The position numbers were made by a program, and so were the translations under genes. A DNA stretch of 53,646 nt, taken from an uncultured Alphaproteobacteria bacterium. Lineage in GTDB: Bacteria > Pseudomonadota > Alphaproteobacteria > RF32 > CAG-239. Under the pieces are notes generated by a model. That model ran no database searches, was not told where the DNA came from, and saw nothing but the letters and a program-made list of their open reading frames with translations. Position 1 is the first letter of the stretch. Every line of letters begins with the position of its first letter. The stretch is taken from contig CALXTL010000013.1 of the NCBI GenBank assembly GCA_944391445.1, forward strand, positions 1-53,646. Reading direction: 5' to 3'. Of this stretch, positions 8,920-16,492 are shown in pieces.

Positions 8920-9663
8920 ATGAATGAAAATAAGGTAGCGGCAATTATTCTCGGCGCCGGCAGGGGAACGCGTATGAAGTCTGACCTGCCCAAGGTGCTG
9001 ATGCCTGTCGGCGGCAAGCCGATGATCCGCCACATCTTGGAGACGCTGGAAGAGATAAAAGCGGACAAAATCGTCACGGTGATTGCGCCTGACGGCGATA
9101 TGGTTAAAAAAGAAGTCGCCCCGTATCCGACTTGTGTTCAGGAAAAACAGCTCGGAACCGGCCATGCCGTTGTGGCGGCCAGGTCCGAACTTTTTGGTTT
9201 CAAAGGCGATGTCTTGGTCATTTTCGGTGATCAGCCGCTTTATACCAAAGAAACCATGCAAAAATTATTGAACAAGCGCCGGCAGGGATATGCCGTTGTT
9301 TGCTTGGGCTTTCGTCCCAAAGATCCGGCCCGCTACGGCCGTCTGATTATGAAGGGCAACAATCTGGAGCGCATTGTTGAGTTTAAAGACGCCACCGATG
9401 AAGAAAAAGCAATAAATCTGTGCAATTCCGGCATGATGTGCTTTGATGGCGAAAAACTTTTTGAAATTTTAGCCGCCATCAGCAATGAAAATGCCGCCGG
9501 AGAGTATTATCTTACCGATGCAGTGGAGGTTGCTTTGCGCAAAGGATATAAATGCAGTGCCGTCGAATGTCCGGTTGAAGAGGCCTCTGCCGCCAACACA
9601 TTGGAAGAGCTCGCATTGTTGGAAGAATTGTTGCAAAAACGCAACGCCAAAAAAGGAAAATAA
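8920..9663 (+). CDS. glmU: GlmU-type nucleotidyltransferase, N-terminal domain only
   Basis: A sugar-1-phosphate nucleotidyltransferase of 247 residues. The nucleotide-binding motif LGAGRGTRM (11-19), K25 in LPKVL, LGTGHA (78-83) and the metal-binding D104 in IFGDQPL match the uridyltransferase half of GlmU, which makes UDP-GlcNAc from GlcNAc-1-phosphate. Normal GlmU has about 450 residues, with a left-handed beta-helix acetyltransferase following. Here the protein stops right after the first domain, with no leftover beta-helix downstream. Either the acetyltransferase is encoded elsewhere or this is a related enzyme with another sugar. A strong AAGGAG precedes the start. The stop overlaps the next ATG by one base. 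Confidence 0.85.
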   Translation: MNENKVAAIILGAGRGTRMKSDLPKVLMPVGGKPMIRHILETLEEIKADKIVTVIAPDGDMVKKEVAPYPTCVQEKQLGTGHAVVAARSELFGFKGDVLVIFGDQPLYTKETMQKLLNKRRQGYAVVCLGFRPKDPARYGRLIMKGNNLERIVEFKDATDEEKAINLCNSGMMCFDGEKLFEILAAISNENAAGEYYLTDAVEVALRKGYKCSAVECPVEEASAANTLEELALLEELLQKRNAKKGK

Positions 9664-10127
9664 TGGTTTTTATCAAACATCATTGGTTTGGCCTCTTAAG
9701 CGGGGCGATTGTCTTCGTTTTTATGGGGCTGTTTATGCTGGTTTTGTTGTCCCCTCGGGAAGACGCGCGCAATCGCGGCTTCATCCCCTGCACGCAGGCG
9801 TTGGCGGCGCAACTGCTTGATTGCGGGGAAGAACAGCGGATTTTCTGTGTGGCGGGAGCTGTTCTGCAAAATACCTGGTGCGACATGAAAGTTGTCGGTG
9901 CCGGTTTTGGCGGTTGGATATCCGGAAACCAAGCCGCGCCGTGGAGCAATTATATTTTTATCCCGGAAAAAGGATCTGATGCAATGTTTGATGAGGCGGC
10001 CCGCGCAGAATATCTCAAAAACAATCCGCAGCCGGCGCTTGAAATGGAAAAACTGCGTCAATTGAATAAGGAGCTGGAAAATGAAATTATCAGAGAAGAA
10101 GTCGATGAAGACGAAAAACCGCGCTGA
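9663..10127 (+). CDS. Small membrane-anchored protein with four spaced cysteines, unknown function
   Basis: I do not recognise this 154-residue protein. It has one N-terminal membrane helix (about 10-29) and then an exported-looking domain with four cysteines at 43, 54, 62 and 73. The regular spacing (11, 8, 11) suggests two disulfides in the periplasm. A Gly/Trp-rich stretch (GFGGWISGN) follows, and the tail is a charged helix. It is translationally coupled to the GlmU-like gene (TAATG) and its end overlaps pepF by 47 bases, so the three form one operon. Gene reality is well supported by the coupling; function is not. Confidence 0.75.
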   Translation: MVFIKHHWFGLLSGAIVFVFMGLFMLVLLSPREDARNRGFIPCTQALAAQLLDCGEEQRIFCVAGAVLQNTWCDMKVVGAGFGGWISGNQAAPWSNYIFIPEKGSDAMFDEAARAEYLKNNPQPALEMEKLRQLNKELENEIIREEVDEDEKPR

Positions 10128-11904
10128 AGAATTGCCGGCCTGGGATCTGAGCGATTTATACGCGGCAGCCGACGACCCGCGTGTTGAAAAAGATCTGCGC
10201 CAATATAAAAAGCTGAATTTGGATCTTTCCCGCAAATATAAAGGCCGGCTGGCTTCTCTGAGCCCGACGGAATTTCTGGAAGCGCTGCGCTTGGTGGAAA
10301 AAACTTCAGTGCTGGGCAATAGGCTGGGTGTTTTTGCCTATCTGAACATGGTTACCCGTATGAAAGATGCCAAAGCCGTCGCATTTTATCAAAGTATTGA
10401 CGAGCGAATGACAGACTATGCCAAACCGTCGGTTTTTTTCACATTGGAGCTCAACCAGCTTGATGACGCTTGTTTTAAGAGATTGCTGCGTGACCCCGGC
10501 GTATCAGTCTATAGGCCGTTTTTGGAACGTGTTCGCCGTTTTAAGCCGTACGAGCTTTCCGAGGCGGTGGAAAAAATCTTTCTTGAAAAGTCTGTCACCT
10601 CCGGTGGAGCCTGGCGCCGTTTGTATGACGAGCACTCGGCTGCGTTGGAATACACGGTTGACGGCAAACAATATAACGATGCCGAAATTTCCAAACTGCT
10701 TCTGGATAAAGATCCGCAAATCAGAGCCAAAGCCGGCCGGGAGATGAACCGTGTTTGCCGGGAAAATGGCAAACTCTTTACCTTTATTTACAACATGATT
10801 GTCAAAGATAAAGCCATCAGCGATGCCAACCGCGGCTATAAATCGCCTGTATCGGCCCGTAATTTGGACAATCAGGTGGATGATAGGGCTTTGCAGGCGC
10901 TGACTTCTTCGGTGCGGGCGCAATACGCCGGTCTGTCGCATCGTTTTTACAAATTAAAAGCCAAATGGCTCGGCGTGAAAAAAATTCAATACTGGGATCG
11001 CAACGCACCGCTGCCGTTTGCTTTAGACCGGCACTATACCTGGGAAGAAAGTGTCAAAATTGTTTTGGATGCTTATGAGCGTTTTTCGCCCGAGCTCAAA
11101 AAACTGGCCGAGCCTTTTTTCAATCCTGATAAGTCATGGATTGATGTGCCCCCGCGTGACGGTAAACGCAGCGGAGCCTTTGCCATGCCGTTGCCGCAAC
11201 AGTTTCATCCGTATCTGATGTTGAACTTTGTCGGCAAGCAGAATGATGTCCTGACGTTGGCGCATGAACTGGGTCATGGTTGCCATATGCGTCTCAGCAT
11301 CAAGCAGGGTGAGCTTAATGATGAGACCCCGCTGACTTTGGCAGAAGTTGCTTCTGTTTTTGGTGAGATGATCACGTTTCAGTCACTGCTCTCCAAGCTG
11401 GATGACGACCGGGAAAAACTCTGCCTGATTGCCTCCAAAGTCAATGATATGCTTAATACGGCCGTTCGGCAGATTGCGTTTCATTTTTTTGAAACACGCG
11501 TGCATGAAGAGCGCAAAAACGGCGAGCTTTCGCCGGAGCGTCTGGATCAGATATGGCAGGAAGAAATGCGTGAAAGCCTTGGCCCAAGCGTGATTGTGGA
11601 CGATGACAGCAAGTCAATCTGGCCGATTGTCAGCCACTTTTTCCATTCGCCGTTTTATGTTTATGCCTATTCATTTGCCGATTGTCTGGTTAATTCACTG
11701 TATCAGGTTTATCAGGAAGGAAAGATTCGTGATTTTCCCGATAAATATCTGAACATGTTGAGCCAAACCGGCGTCAAACGCTACGATGAATTGCTCAAGC
11801 CTTTCGGGCTTGATGCCAAAAGTCCGGATTTTTGGAACAAAGGTCTCAGACTGATATCTTCGTATATTGACGAGCTTGAGCGGTTGGATAAAAAACTGCG
11901 CTAA
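10081..11904 (+). CDS. pepF: M3-family oligoendopeptidase (PepF-like)
   Basis: A 607-residue zinc metallopeptidase that cuts short peptides in the cytoplasm. The thermolysin-like motif HELGH lies at 395-399, the third ligand E422 falls 23 residues later in LTLAEVASVF, and the helical cage typical of M3 enzymes surrounds it. Length matches oligoendopeptidase F (about 600). No signal peptide is present. The start at 10081 is supported by AAGGAG seven bases upstream, even though it overlaps the previous gene by 47 bases; an ATG at 10105 is the alternative. It is likely involved in peptide turnover. Confidence 0.93.
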   Translation: MKLSEKKSMKTKNRAEELPAWDLSDLYAAADDPRVEKDLRQYKKLNLDLSRKYKGRLASLSPTEFLEALRLVEKTSVLGNRLGVFAYLNMVTRMKDAKAVAFYQSIDERMTDYAKPSVFFTLELNQLDDACFKRLLRDPGVSVYRPFLERVRRFKPYELSEAVEKIFLEKSVTSGGAWRRLYDEHSAALEYTVDGKQYNDAEISKLLLDKDPQIRAKAGREMNRVCRENGKLFTFIYNMIVKDKAISDANRGYKSPVSARNLDNQVDDRALQALTSSVRAQYAGLSHRFYKLKAKWLGVKKIQYWDRNAPLPFALDRHYTWEESVKIVLDAYERFSPELKKLAEPFFNPDKSWIDVPPRDGKRSGAFAMPLPQQFHPYLMLNFVGKQNDVLTLAHELGHGCHMRLSIKQGELNDETPLTLAEVASVFGEMITFQSLLSKLDDDREKLCLIASKVNDMLNTAVRQIAFHFFETRVHEERKNGELSPERLDQIWQEEMRESLGPSVIVDDDSKSIWPIVSHFFHSPFYVYAYSFADCLVNSLYQVYQEGKIRDFPDKYLNMLSQTGVKRYDELLKPFGLDAKSPDFWNKGLRLISSYIDELERLDKKLR

Positions 11905-11912
11905 AAGCGGCG

Positions 11913-12716
11913 TCATTCTTCTTCGGCGCGCACCTGAGTCACTTTTTTGGCCACTTCCAGATAAGAGTCGGCTCCCTGCGGCACGCCGGCATAGCCGAGA
12001 GCATAGCGCTGAACTCTGAAACCATACGGATTGTGCGTATAGTCGAAACTGTGAACGCCTTCTTCTTCCTCAGGGTCGTTTTTAATGTCAATATAGGCGA
12101 TTCGCAAATAAGCGCGCCAGATGATTGTCTGCGGCTGAGGATATTCGCTTGTCGTCGTGGTGGTATAAAATTGCGCCTGCCAAAGTTCCGGTGTCAGTTG
12201 CCGAACCCAGTCGATCTCAACCTTGCGCACCATGTCTTGCTCAATAAAACGGACAATCTGGTCATAGTCCATCTTATAGATAAATTGCTGATAAACGCCG
12301 ATAGACGAGAGCTGAAAAAATTCGGAGCTTTTGTCCCAGCGGTAGATCAGTTCGGCATGTGAGCGGGGAATCTCGTGCCGCAGACGGATATAACGGGTGA
12401 TCAGCTCTTCGGTCAACAGCGCCACCGGATCACCGCGCACTTCGGACGGCTGTGATTTTTCCAGTTCGCTGAAAATGTCATTCAGCTGATACAAAACGGG
12501 GCCGGCTTCTTTTTGCGGCAGCAGCACATAAATGGCCAGAGCCAGCATGATGGTCAGGCAAATGCTGAAAACACCGGAAATAACCATGATTCTGGATGTC
12601 CACAAATAGCGGCGTTCCGGCATGGCCTCAGTATGAAAGCGTTCCGGGTACAACCCTAATCTGTCGGGGCTTTTTCTATCGCGGTACCGAAAAATTTTGG
12701 AAAAAAATATATTCAT
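11913..12716 (-). CDS. VirB8-like inner-membrane protein, copy 1
   Basis: A 267-residue bitopic protein: a cytoplasmic N-terminus of about 40 residues, one membrane helix (about 42-66), then a periplasmic domain. It has the VirB8 hallmark NPxG (NPYG, 229-232) after a region of the form WVRxLTxxLWxAQF (170-183) and a beta-strand W-R-A-Y-L. VirB8 is a core inner-membrane piece of type IV secretion systems. It is a tandem paralogue of the next gene: both contain AMPERRYLWTSRI just before the helix. No other T4SS gene is in the window. Assignment rests on topology and motifs, not a search. Confidence 0.7.
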   Translation of the reverse strand: MNIFFSKIFRYRDRKSPDRLGLYPERFHTEAMPERRYLWTSRIMVISGVFSICLTIMLALAIYVLLPQKEAGPVLYQLNDIFSELEKSQPSEVRGDPVALLTEELITRYIRLRHEIPRSHAELIYRWDKSSEFFQLSSIGVYQQFIYKMDYDQIVRFIEQDMVRKVEIDWVRQLTPELWQAQFYTTTTTSEYPQPQTIIWRAYLRIAYIDIKNDPEEEEGVHSFDYTHNPYGFRVQRYALGYAGVPQGADSYLEVAKKVTQVRAEEE

Positions 12717-12731
12717 CGGCAGCCACTTTCT

Positions 12732-13511
12732 TTAATAAGAAAAGCGCATATGGCGGGCGTCCCGGGCGGTGCTGAGATAGCTTTCGGGCTCCTCCGGCGT
12801 GCCGACATAGGAAAGAGAATAATTCAAAACCAAAAAGCCAAAGGGGTTAAGCTCTCTTTGTTGCCGGTTGTTATAATTGATGGTTGTAAAAGCCACGCGC
12901 AGATAAGCGCGCCAGATATTGATTAGCGGCACAGTTTCGCCAGGATAATAATCCATGGTGATGAATTGCGCGCTCCACAGGCCTCTGGTCAGCGGGCGCA
13001 CCCATTCGATATCCACCAGCCGCACCAGCGAACGCATCCTAAATTGCAGAATATTGTTTTGCGCGTCATTGGTGGTAAAGTTCTGGAAGACCGACCGGGC
13101 AGACAGCCAGTATAGCTGAGATCCGGGAGCCCAGCGGGTGACCAATTCGTCATAATCATTGCCGATAACATGCCGCAAAGAAATATATTCGCCGATAAAC
13201 AACTCGGCAATCAAATCCTGTACCGGCATGGTTTTTTCCTGCACGTCAATCAGCTCAAGCTGGCTGAAGTAGTCGTTGACAAACAGAAGCCTCGGATAGG
13301 CGCCGCGCTGGGGCAGTAAAACATAAATAGCGCTGGCCAGCATCATGGAAAAGCAAATGCTGATACAAGCCAAAATCACCAAAATCCGGGATGTCCACAA
13401 ATAGCGGCGCTCCGGCATGGCTGAATCATGCACCCTTTCCGGATAAAAGCCAAGCTGGTCAGGGCTTTTTTTCTCGCGGTATTTAAAGACTGTCTGAAGA
13501 ATATCGAACAT
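12732..13511 (-). CDS. VirB8-like inner-membrane protein, copy 2
   Basis: A 259-residue paralogue of the neighbouring VirB8-like gene, with the same N-terminal block (YPERxHxxAMPERRYLWTSR), one membrane helix (41-66) and the NPxG motif (NPFG, 222-225). The reading frame is open back to 13664, but the upstream part is hydrophobic and AT-rich. The ATG at 13511 aligns exactly with the start of copy 1, so I use it. A 15-base gap separates the two copies, so they form one operon. Copy-to-copy identity is moderate, which suggests an old duplication with distinct roles, for example a hetero-oligomer. Confidence 0.7.
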   Translation of the reverse strand: MFDILQTVFKYREKKSPDQLGFYPERVHDSAMPERRYLWTSRILVILACISICFSMMLASAIYVLLPQRGAYPRLLFVNDYFSQLELIDVQEKTMPVQDLIAELFIGEYISLRHVIGNDYDELVTRWAPGSQLYWLSARSVFQNFTTNDAQNNILQFRMRSLVRLVDIEWVRPLTRGLWSAQFITMDYYPGETVPLINIWRAYLRVAFTTINYNNRQQRELNPFGFLVLNYSLSYVGTPEEPESYLSTARDARHMRFSY

Positions 13512-13679
13512 CTGACCTCGGATTCTGAATGATATGCAGAATAAATTATACCCGGAAAAAATATCAAATTTATTAATTTTATACATCAAAGTTGAATAAA
13601 AGCAAATAAATACTGTTAATATCCAAAATATTGATATAACCTGACAACCAGATAAGGTGCACACTTATAGGATATTGCA

Positions 13680-15587
13680 ATGAAGAAAATATTTGCTTTG
13701 CTTTTGCCGGCGGTCATGGTTTTGACAGCCTGCTCTTCCCGTGAAGAAGTTGTCGAGGTGGAGAATCTGGCCGCGCCGGCGCCGGTTTCATATACGGATT
13801 GGGATCGGGCGATTCGCGTGGACGCGGATCTGCAGACAATGTATGCGTCGACCCCGCGTAAAATTGAAAAACCCATCGACATGTACATGGCCATGGCCTT
13901 GGCACTCAAATACAACTATACCCGTCGGGTGGTCAGTTATCAGCAAAGTTTGATTGAGGTTGGTAAAAGTCCTGCCAACCGCCTGCCGGAAATATTTTCT
14001 TCCGCCGGATATGTCAACCCGGCCAACGACGGCGCCATGGATTCGGAGCTGAAGCTGGCATGGAATATTCTTGATGTCGGCACGGTATATTATCAGACGC
14101 AAGATGCCAAATACCAGACCAGTGTTGCCTACGAACAAAGCCGCAAAGTCATCCACAACCTGTTGCAGGAAACCAGGGTTCTGTACTGGAAGACGCTCAC
14201 GGCCCAACGGTTGTTGCCGGTTGTTGACGACATGATTGAATACATGACGCTGGAGGTGGACGAGCTGAATGCCCGTTCGGCAGAGCTGGCGCAAAGCGGC
14301 CAGAGTCTGAGCATGCCGGATCTGGTTAAAAAAAGAAAATATATGGAAGCGGTCAAAAAACTTTCTGCGCTCAAACGGGATATGGAAACGGCCGAAGTCC
14401 GTCTGGCTGCGTTGATGGGGTTCCATCCGTCCACAACCTATACGCTGGTTGGCAAAGAATACGGCAATTTCGAACTGCCTGAAATTAAAAGCTCGCTGAG
14501 TGAAATGGAGTGGCTGGCGCTGACCAACCGCCCCGAACTTCGGGTTCGTGATCTGGTAACCAATATTGAAGAAATCAAAGCTTCTTTCCACACGTTTGAA
14601 GATCCTGGCGCGCGGGGATATAAAAAAGATCCTGCATACTACAACCGTTTGTGGTCCAAAAAAGCCAAACAGATTGGTATGTCTGTTTTTGAAGATGTCC
14701 GCAACCCGGATCCGCAAGAGCTTGAGACGCTGCGCCGCCAGCGGATGACCACGCTGGTCTTAAGTCAGGTCTATGTGGCTTGGGCGCGCTATATGTCGGC
14801 GTTGGAAGACTACCAGATCAAACATGAGCTGGCCAATGTGTCCGAGGATATTGCCGAAGACACCACAATTCAGGACGGCGCCAAAGCTTCTGAAAGCAAA
14901 CTGGAAGCGGCTCGCGCTATCGAAGATGAGGTTGAGGCATTGCTGGCTTATGTCGATTTGCAGGATGCTCTGGGCAATCTTTATGCCACGCTCGGGATGG
15001 ATGCCTTGCCTTATTATATGCTGGGCGAAAAACCGTCTAAAATAGCGGTCTACTTGCGCGGAGTTCTGGAAAAATGGCGTCAGGGCGAGTTCTTGCCTGA
15101 TAATCGGCCATATTTGCTGGAAGTTCCGACCAAGCGTCCGCCGGTTAATCTCTCATCATCCAAATTATTGCCGGATGTGGTCGTGGAAACCGGGCGCCGT
15201 ATTGAGGTGACGATTCCCGAAGCCGTTTACCGCAAAATGGATTTTCGCGGCAAGGTTACGGCCAAAGCCGGGCTAAAGGACGACAGCCCGCTGCCCGACT
15301 GGCTGTTGTTTAACGAAGAAACCAAAACTTTCTCCGGGGTCGCCATGCCTGGTAATATCGGCAAATATACAATCAAAACCTATCTGACGGATGAAGACGG
15401 CACCACCGGTTATGTTATGTTCAACATCAAAATTGTTGATGTTTATGTGCCGTCTCTTCAGGTCAAGGGGCTGGCTCCGGGCCGCAGTGCCACGGTTTTG
15501 AAACGTTGCATTGGCAAACAGTGCTCCGATGAATATGTCGCGGAAGAAATCATCGGCGAAGATGTGGAAACTCTGCCGTCGCGATAA
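13680..15587 (+). CDS. TolC-like outer-membrane lipoprotein with C-terminal Ig-like (He_PIG-type) domain
   Basis: A 635-residue exported lipoprotein: signal peptide with lipobox LTAC (C18). Residues of about 60-450 have the long alternating helices and the two-fold repeat of TolC-type outer-membrane factors (for example LLQETRVLYWKTLTAQR, and ALLAYVDLQDALGNLYATLG near the end of the second repeat). After a linker, about 510-590 resemble a putative-Ig/cadherin-like module: LPDWLLFNEETKTFSG and then GKYTIKTYLTD fit the He_PIG pattern. TolC proteins do not normally carry such a tail. It is divergent from the two VirB8-like genes across 168 bases, so a joint trans-envelope complex is possible. 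No inner-membrane pump or fusion protein is adjacent. Confidence 0.75.
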   Translation: MKKIFALLLPAVMVLTACSSREEVVEVENLAAPAPVSYTDWDRAIRVDADLQTMYASTPRKIEKPIDMYMAMALALKYNYTRRVVSYQQSLIEVGKSPANRLPEIFSSAGYVNPANDGAMDSELKLAWNILDVGTVYYQTQDAKYQTSVAYEQSRKVIHNLLQETRVLYWKTLTAQRLLPVVDDMIEYMTLEVDELNARSAELAQSGQSLSMPDLVKKRKYMEAVKKLSALKRDMETAEVRLAALMGFHPSTTYTLVGKEYGNFELPEIKSSLSEMEWLALTNRPELRVRDLVTNIEEIKASFHTFEDPGARGYKKDPAYYNRLWSKKAKQIGMSVFEDVRNPDPQELETLRRQRMTTLVLSQVYVAWARYMSALEDYQIKHELANVSEDIAEDTTIQDGAKASESKLEAARAIEDEVEALLAYVDLQDALGNLYATLGMDALPYYMLGEKPSKIAVYLRGVLEKWRQGEFLPDNRPYLLEVPTKRPPVNLSSSKLLPDVVVETGRRIEVTIPEAVYRKMDFRGKVTAKAGLKDDSPLPDWLLFNEETKTFSGVAMPGNIGKYTIKTYLTDEDGTTGYVMFNIKIVDVYVPSLQVKGLAPGRSATVLKRCIGKQCSDEYVAEEIIGEDVETLPSR

Positions 15588-15607
15588 AAGTTTTCGACGG
15601 ATATTTT

Positions 15608-15641
15608 CGGCGCAGCTTTCAAGAAAGCCGCGCCGTTTTTT
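15608..15641 (+). terminator. Rho-independent terminator after the TolC-like gene
   Basis: A 13-bp stem with one mismatch (15608-15620 with 15623-15635, CGGCGCAGCTTTC against GAAAGCCGCGCCG) is followed by a run of six T. It lies 20 bases after the stop codon at 15587. Confidence 0.75.
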
Positions 15642-15681
15642 GTATCGGCGGCTGGTGCCGATAATTTAAGCGGAGAGAAAA

Positions 15682-16044
15682 ATGGTGCGTTATAATCAAT
15701 TGACAATTTATCGGGATTCGTATCTGCTTTTGGCCGAAATTTACCGGCTGACTGGAGGATTTTCCCGGGAGTTCAAATATACGCTCGGCCAAGACATGAA
15801 GCGTGATGCATTGTCGTTGTTCCGGGACTTGTACGGGGCAAATGTCTTAATCAAAGATCGCTGCCGTCATCTGGATAATTTTTTGGTTTCTTTTGAACTT
15901 TTAAAAATAGAACTCCGTCTTTGTGTCGATTTGAACGTGTTGCCGCTTAAAAAGTTGGCACAATTAAGCGAACTCATGGACCGCATTGCCAAACAGGCGC
16001 GCGGCTGGCGTCGGAGCGTTGCCGACGGAAAGAATGAAATATAA
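15682..16044 (+). CDS. Avd-like four-helix-bundle protein (bAvd family), orphan
   Basis: A 120-residue all-helical protein. The pattern LxIYRDSYxLLxEIYR, FSREFKYTLGQ (27-36) and the ending IAKQARGW (102-109) matches the four-helix-bundle Avd/S23-like family, known as the accessory protein of diversity-generating retroelements, where it pentamerises and binds nucleic acid with the reverse transcriptase. No reverse transcriptase, template repeat or variable repeat was seen in the window, so the role here is open. It is preceded by a GGAGAG ribosome-binding site and flanked upstream by a terminator, so it is transcribed alone. Confidence 0.72.
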   Translation: MVRYNQLTIYRDSYLLLAEIYRLTGGFSREFKYTLGQDMKRDALSLFRDLYGANVLIKDRCRHLDNFLVSFELLKIELRLCVDLNVLPLKKLAQLSELMDRIAKQARGWRRSVADGKNEI

Positions 16045-16381
16045 AAGTCCGGACATGATTCGTCAAAAGCCGCGCCAGGTGCGTCCCGAGTCGAATCCGA
16101 AAGGCCGCTTAGGCGTTAACCATTGCGAAAATAGGCAAATATTTTGCTTAAAAACCCGAAAATTTAGACATATTTTCGGCATAAAAATTTTATTAAGAAT
16201 GTTATCTACAAAGCAAAAAATTTTTTATGATTGTTTTTGAATAAGATAGAGCGGAATCCCTCGTCGGCGGCAAAAAATTATATTGAGCCCCCCTCCGGAA
16301 TAACGCAATATAACATCAAGACCGCGGGGCAGAATTATGCGTTGTTTCTGCCATCGGAAAATTTTTATAAAAAAGTTGTGT
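16045..16381. other. Non-coding stretch before the anaerobic RNR promoter
   Basis: About 340 bases without a credible gene. A weak 8-bp hairpin lies at 16156-16179 (CCGAAAAT with ATTTTCGG, 8-base loop) and may end the Avd-like transcript. Bases near 16065-16078 (AAGTCCGGACATGA) resemble part of the palindromic repeat found at the right end of the window. I see nothing else. Confidence 0.5.
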
Positions 16382-16430
16382 ATACTAAATATTGTAGATG
16401 TTTACATTTTATTAATACAAGATATGGTAT
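16382..16430 (+). promoter_or_regulatory. Pair of NrdR-box-like sites upstream of nrdD
   Basis: Two 16-bp words fit the NrdR consensus acaCwAtATaTwgtgt at 12 of 16 positions each: ATACTAAATATTGTAG at 16382-16397 and ATACAAGATATGGTAT at 16415-16430. They are 33 bp apart centre to centre, about three helical turns, which is close to the usual spacing. A possible promoter sits between and under them (TTTACA at 16401, TATGGT at 16423, 16-bp spacer), so NrdR binding would block transcription when dNTP or ATP levels are high. Found by eye only. Confidence 0.6.
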
Positions 16431-16492
16431 ATACCGTGTTAACGATAAAATTGCCTCCGCACTGCCGGAAGAAGAAGGATTGAATAAAAAAG

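Noticed and set aside
13788..14717. Minus-strand 309-codon open frame
   Set aside because: Antisense of the TolC-like gene.
15682..16492. Complete diversity-generating retroelement
   Set aside because: No reverse transcriptase gene and no adenine-rich template/variable repeat pair found around the Avd-like gene.
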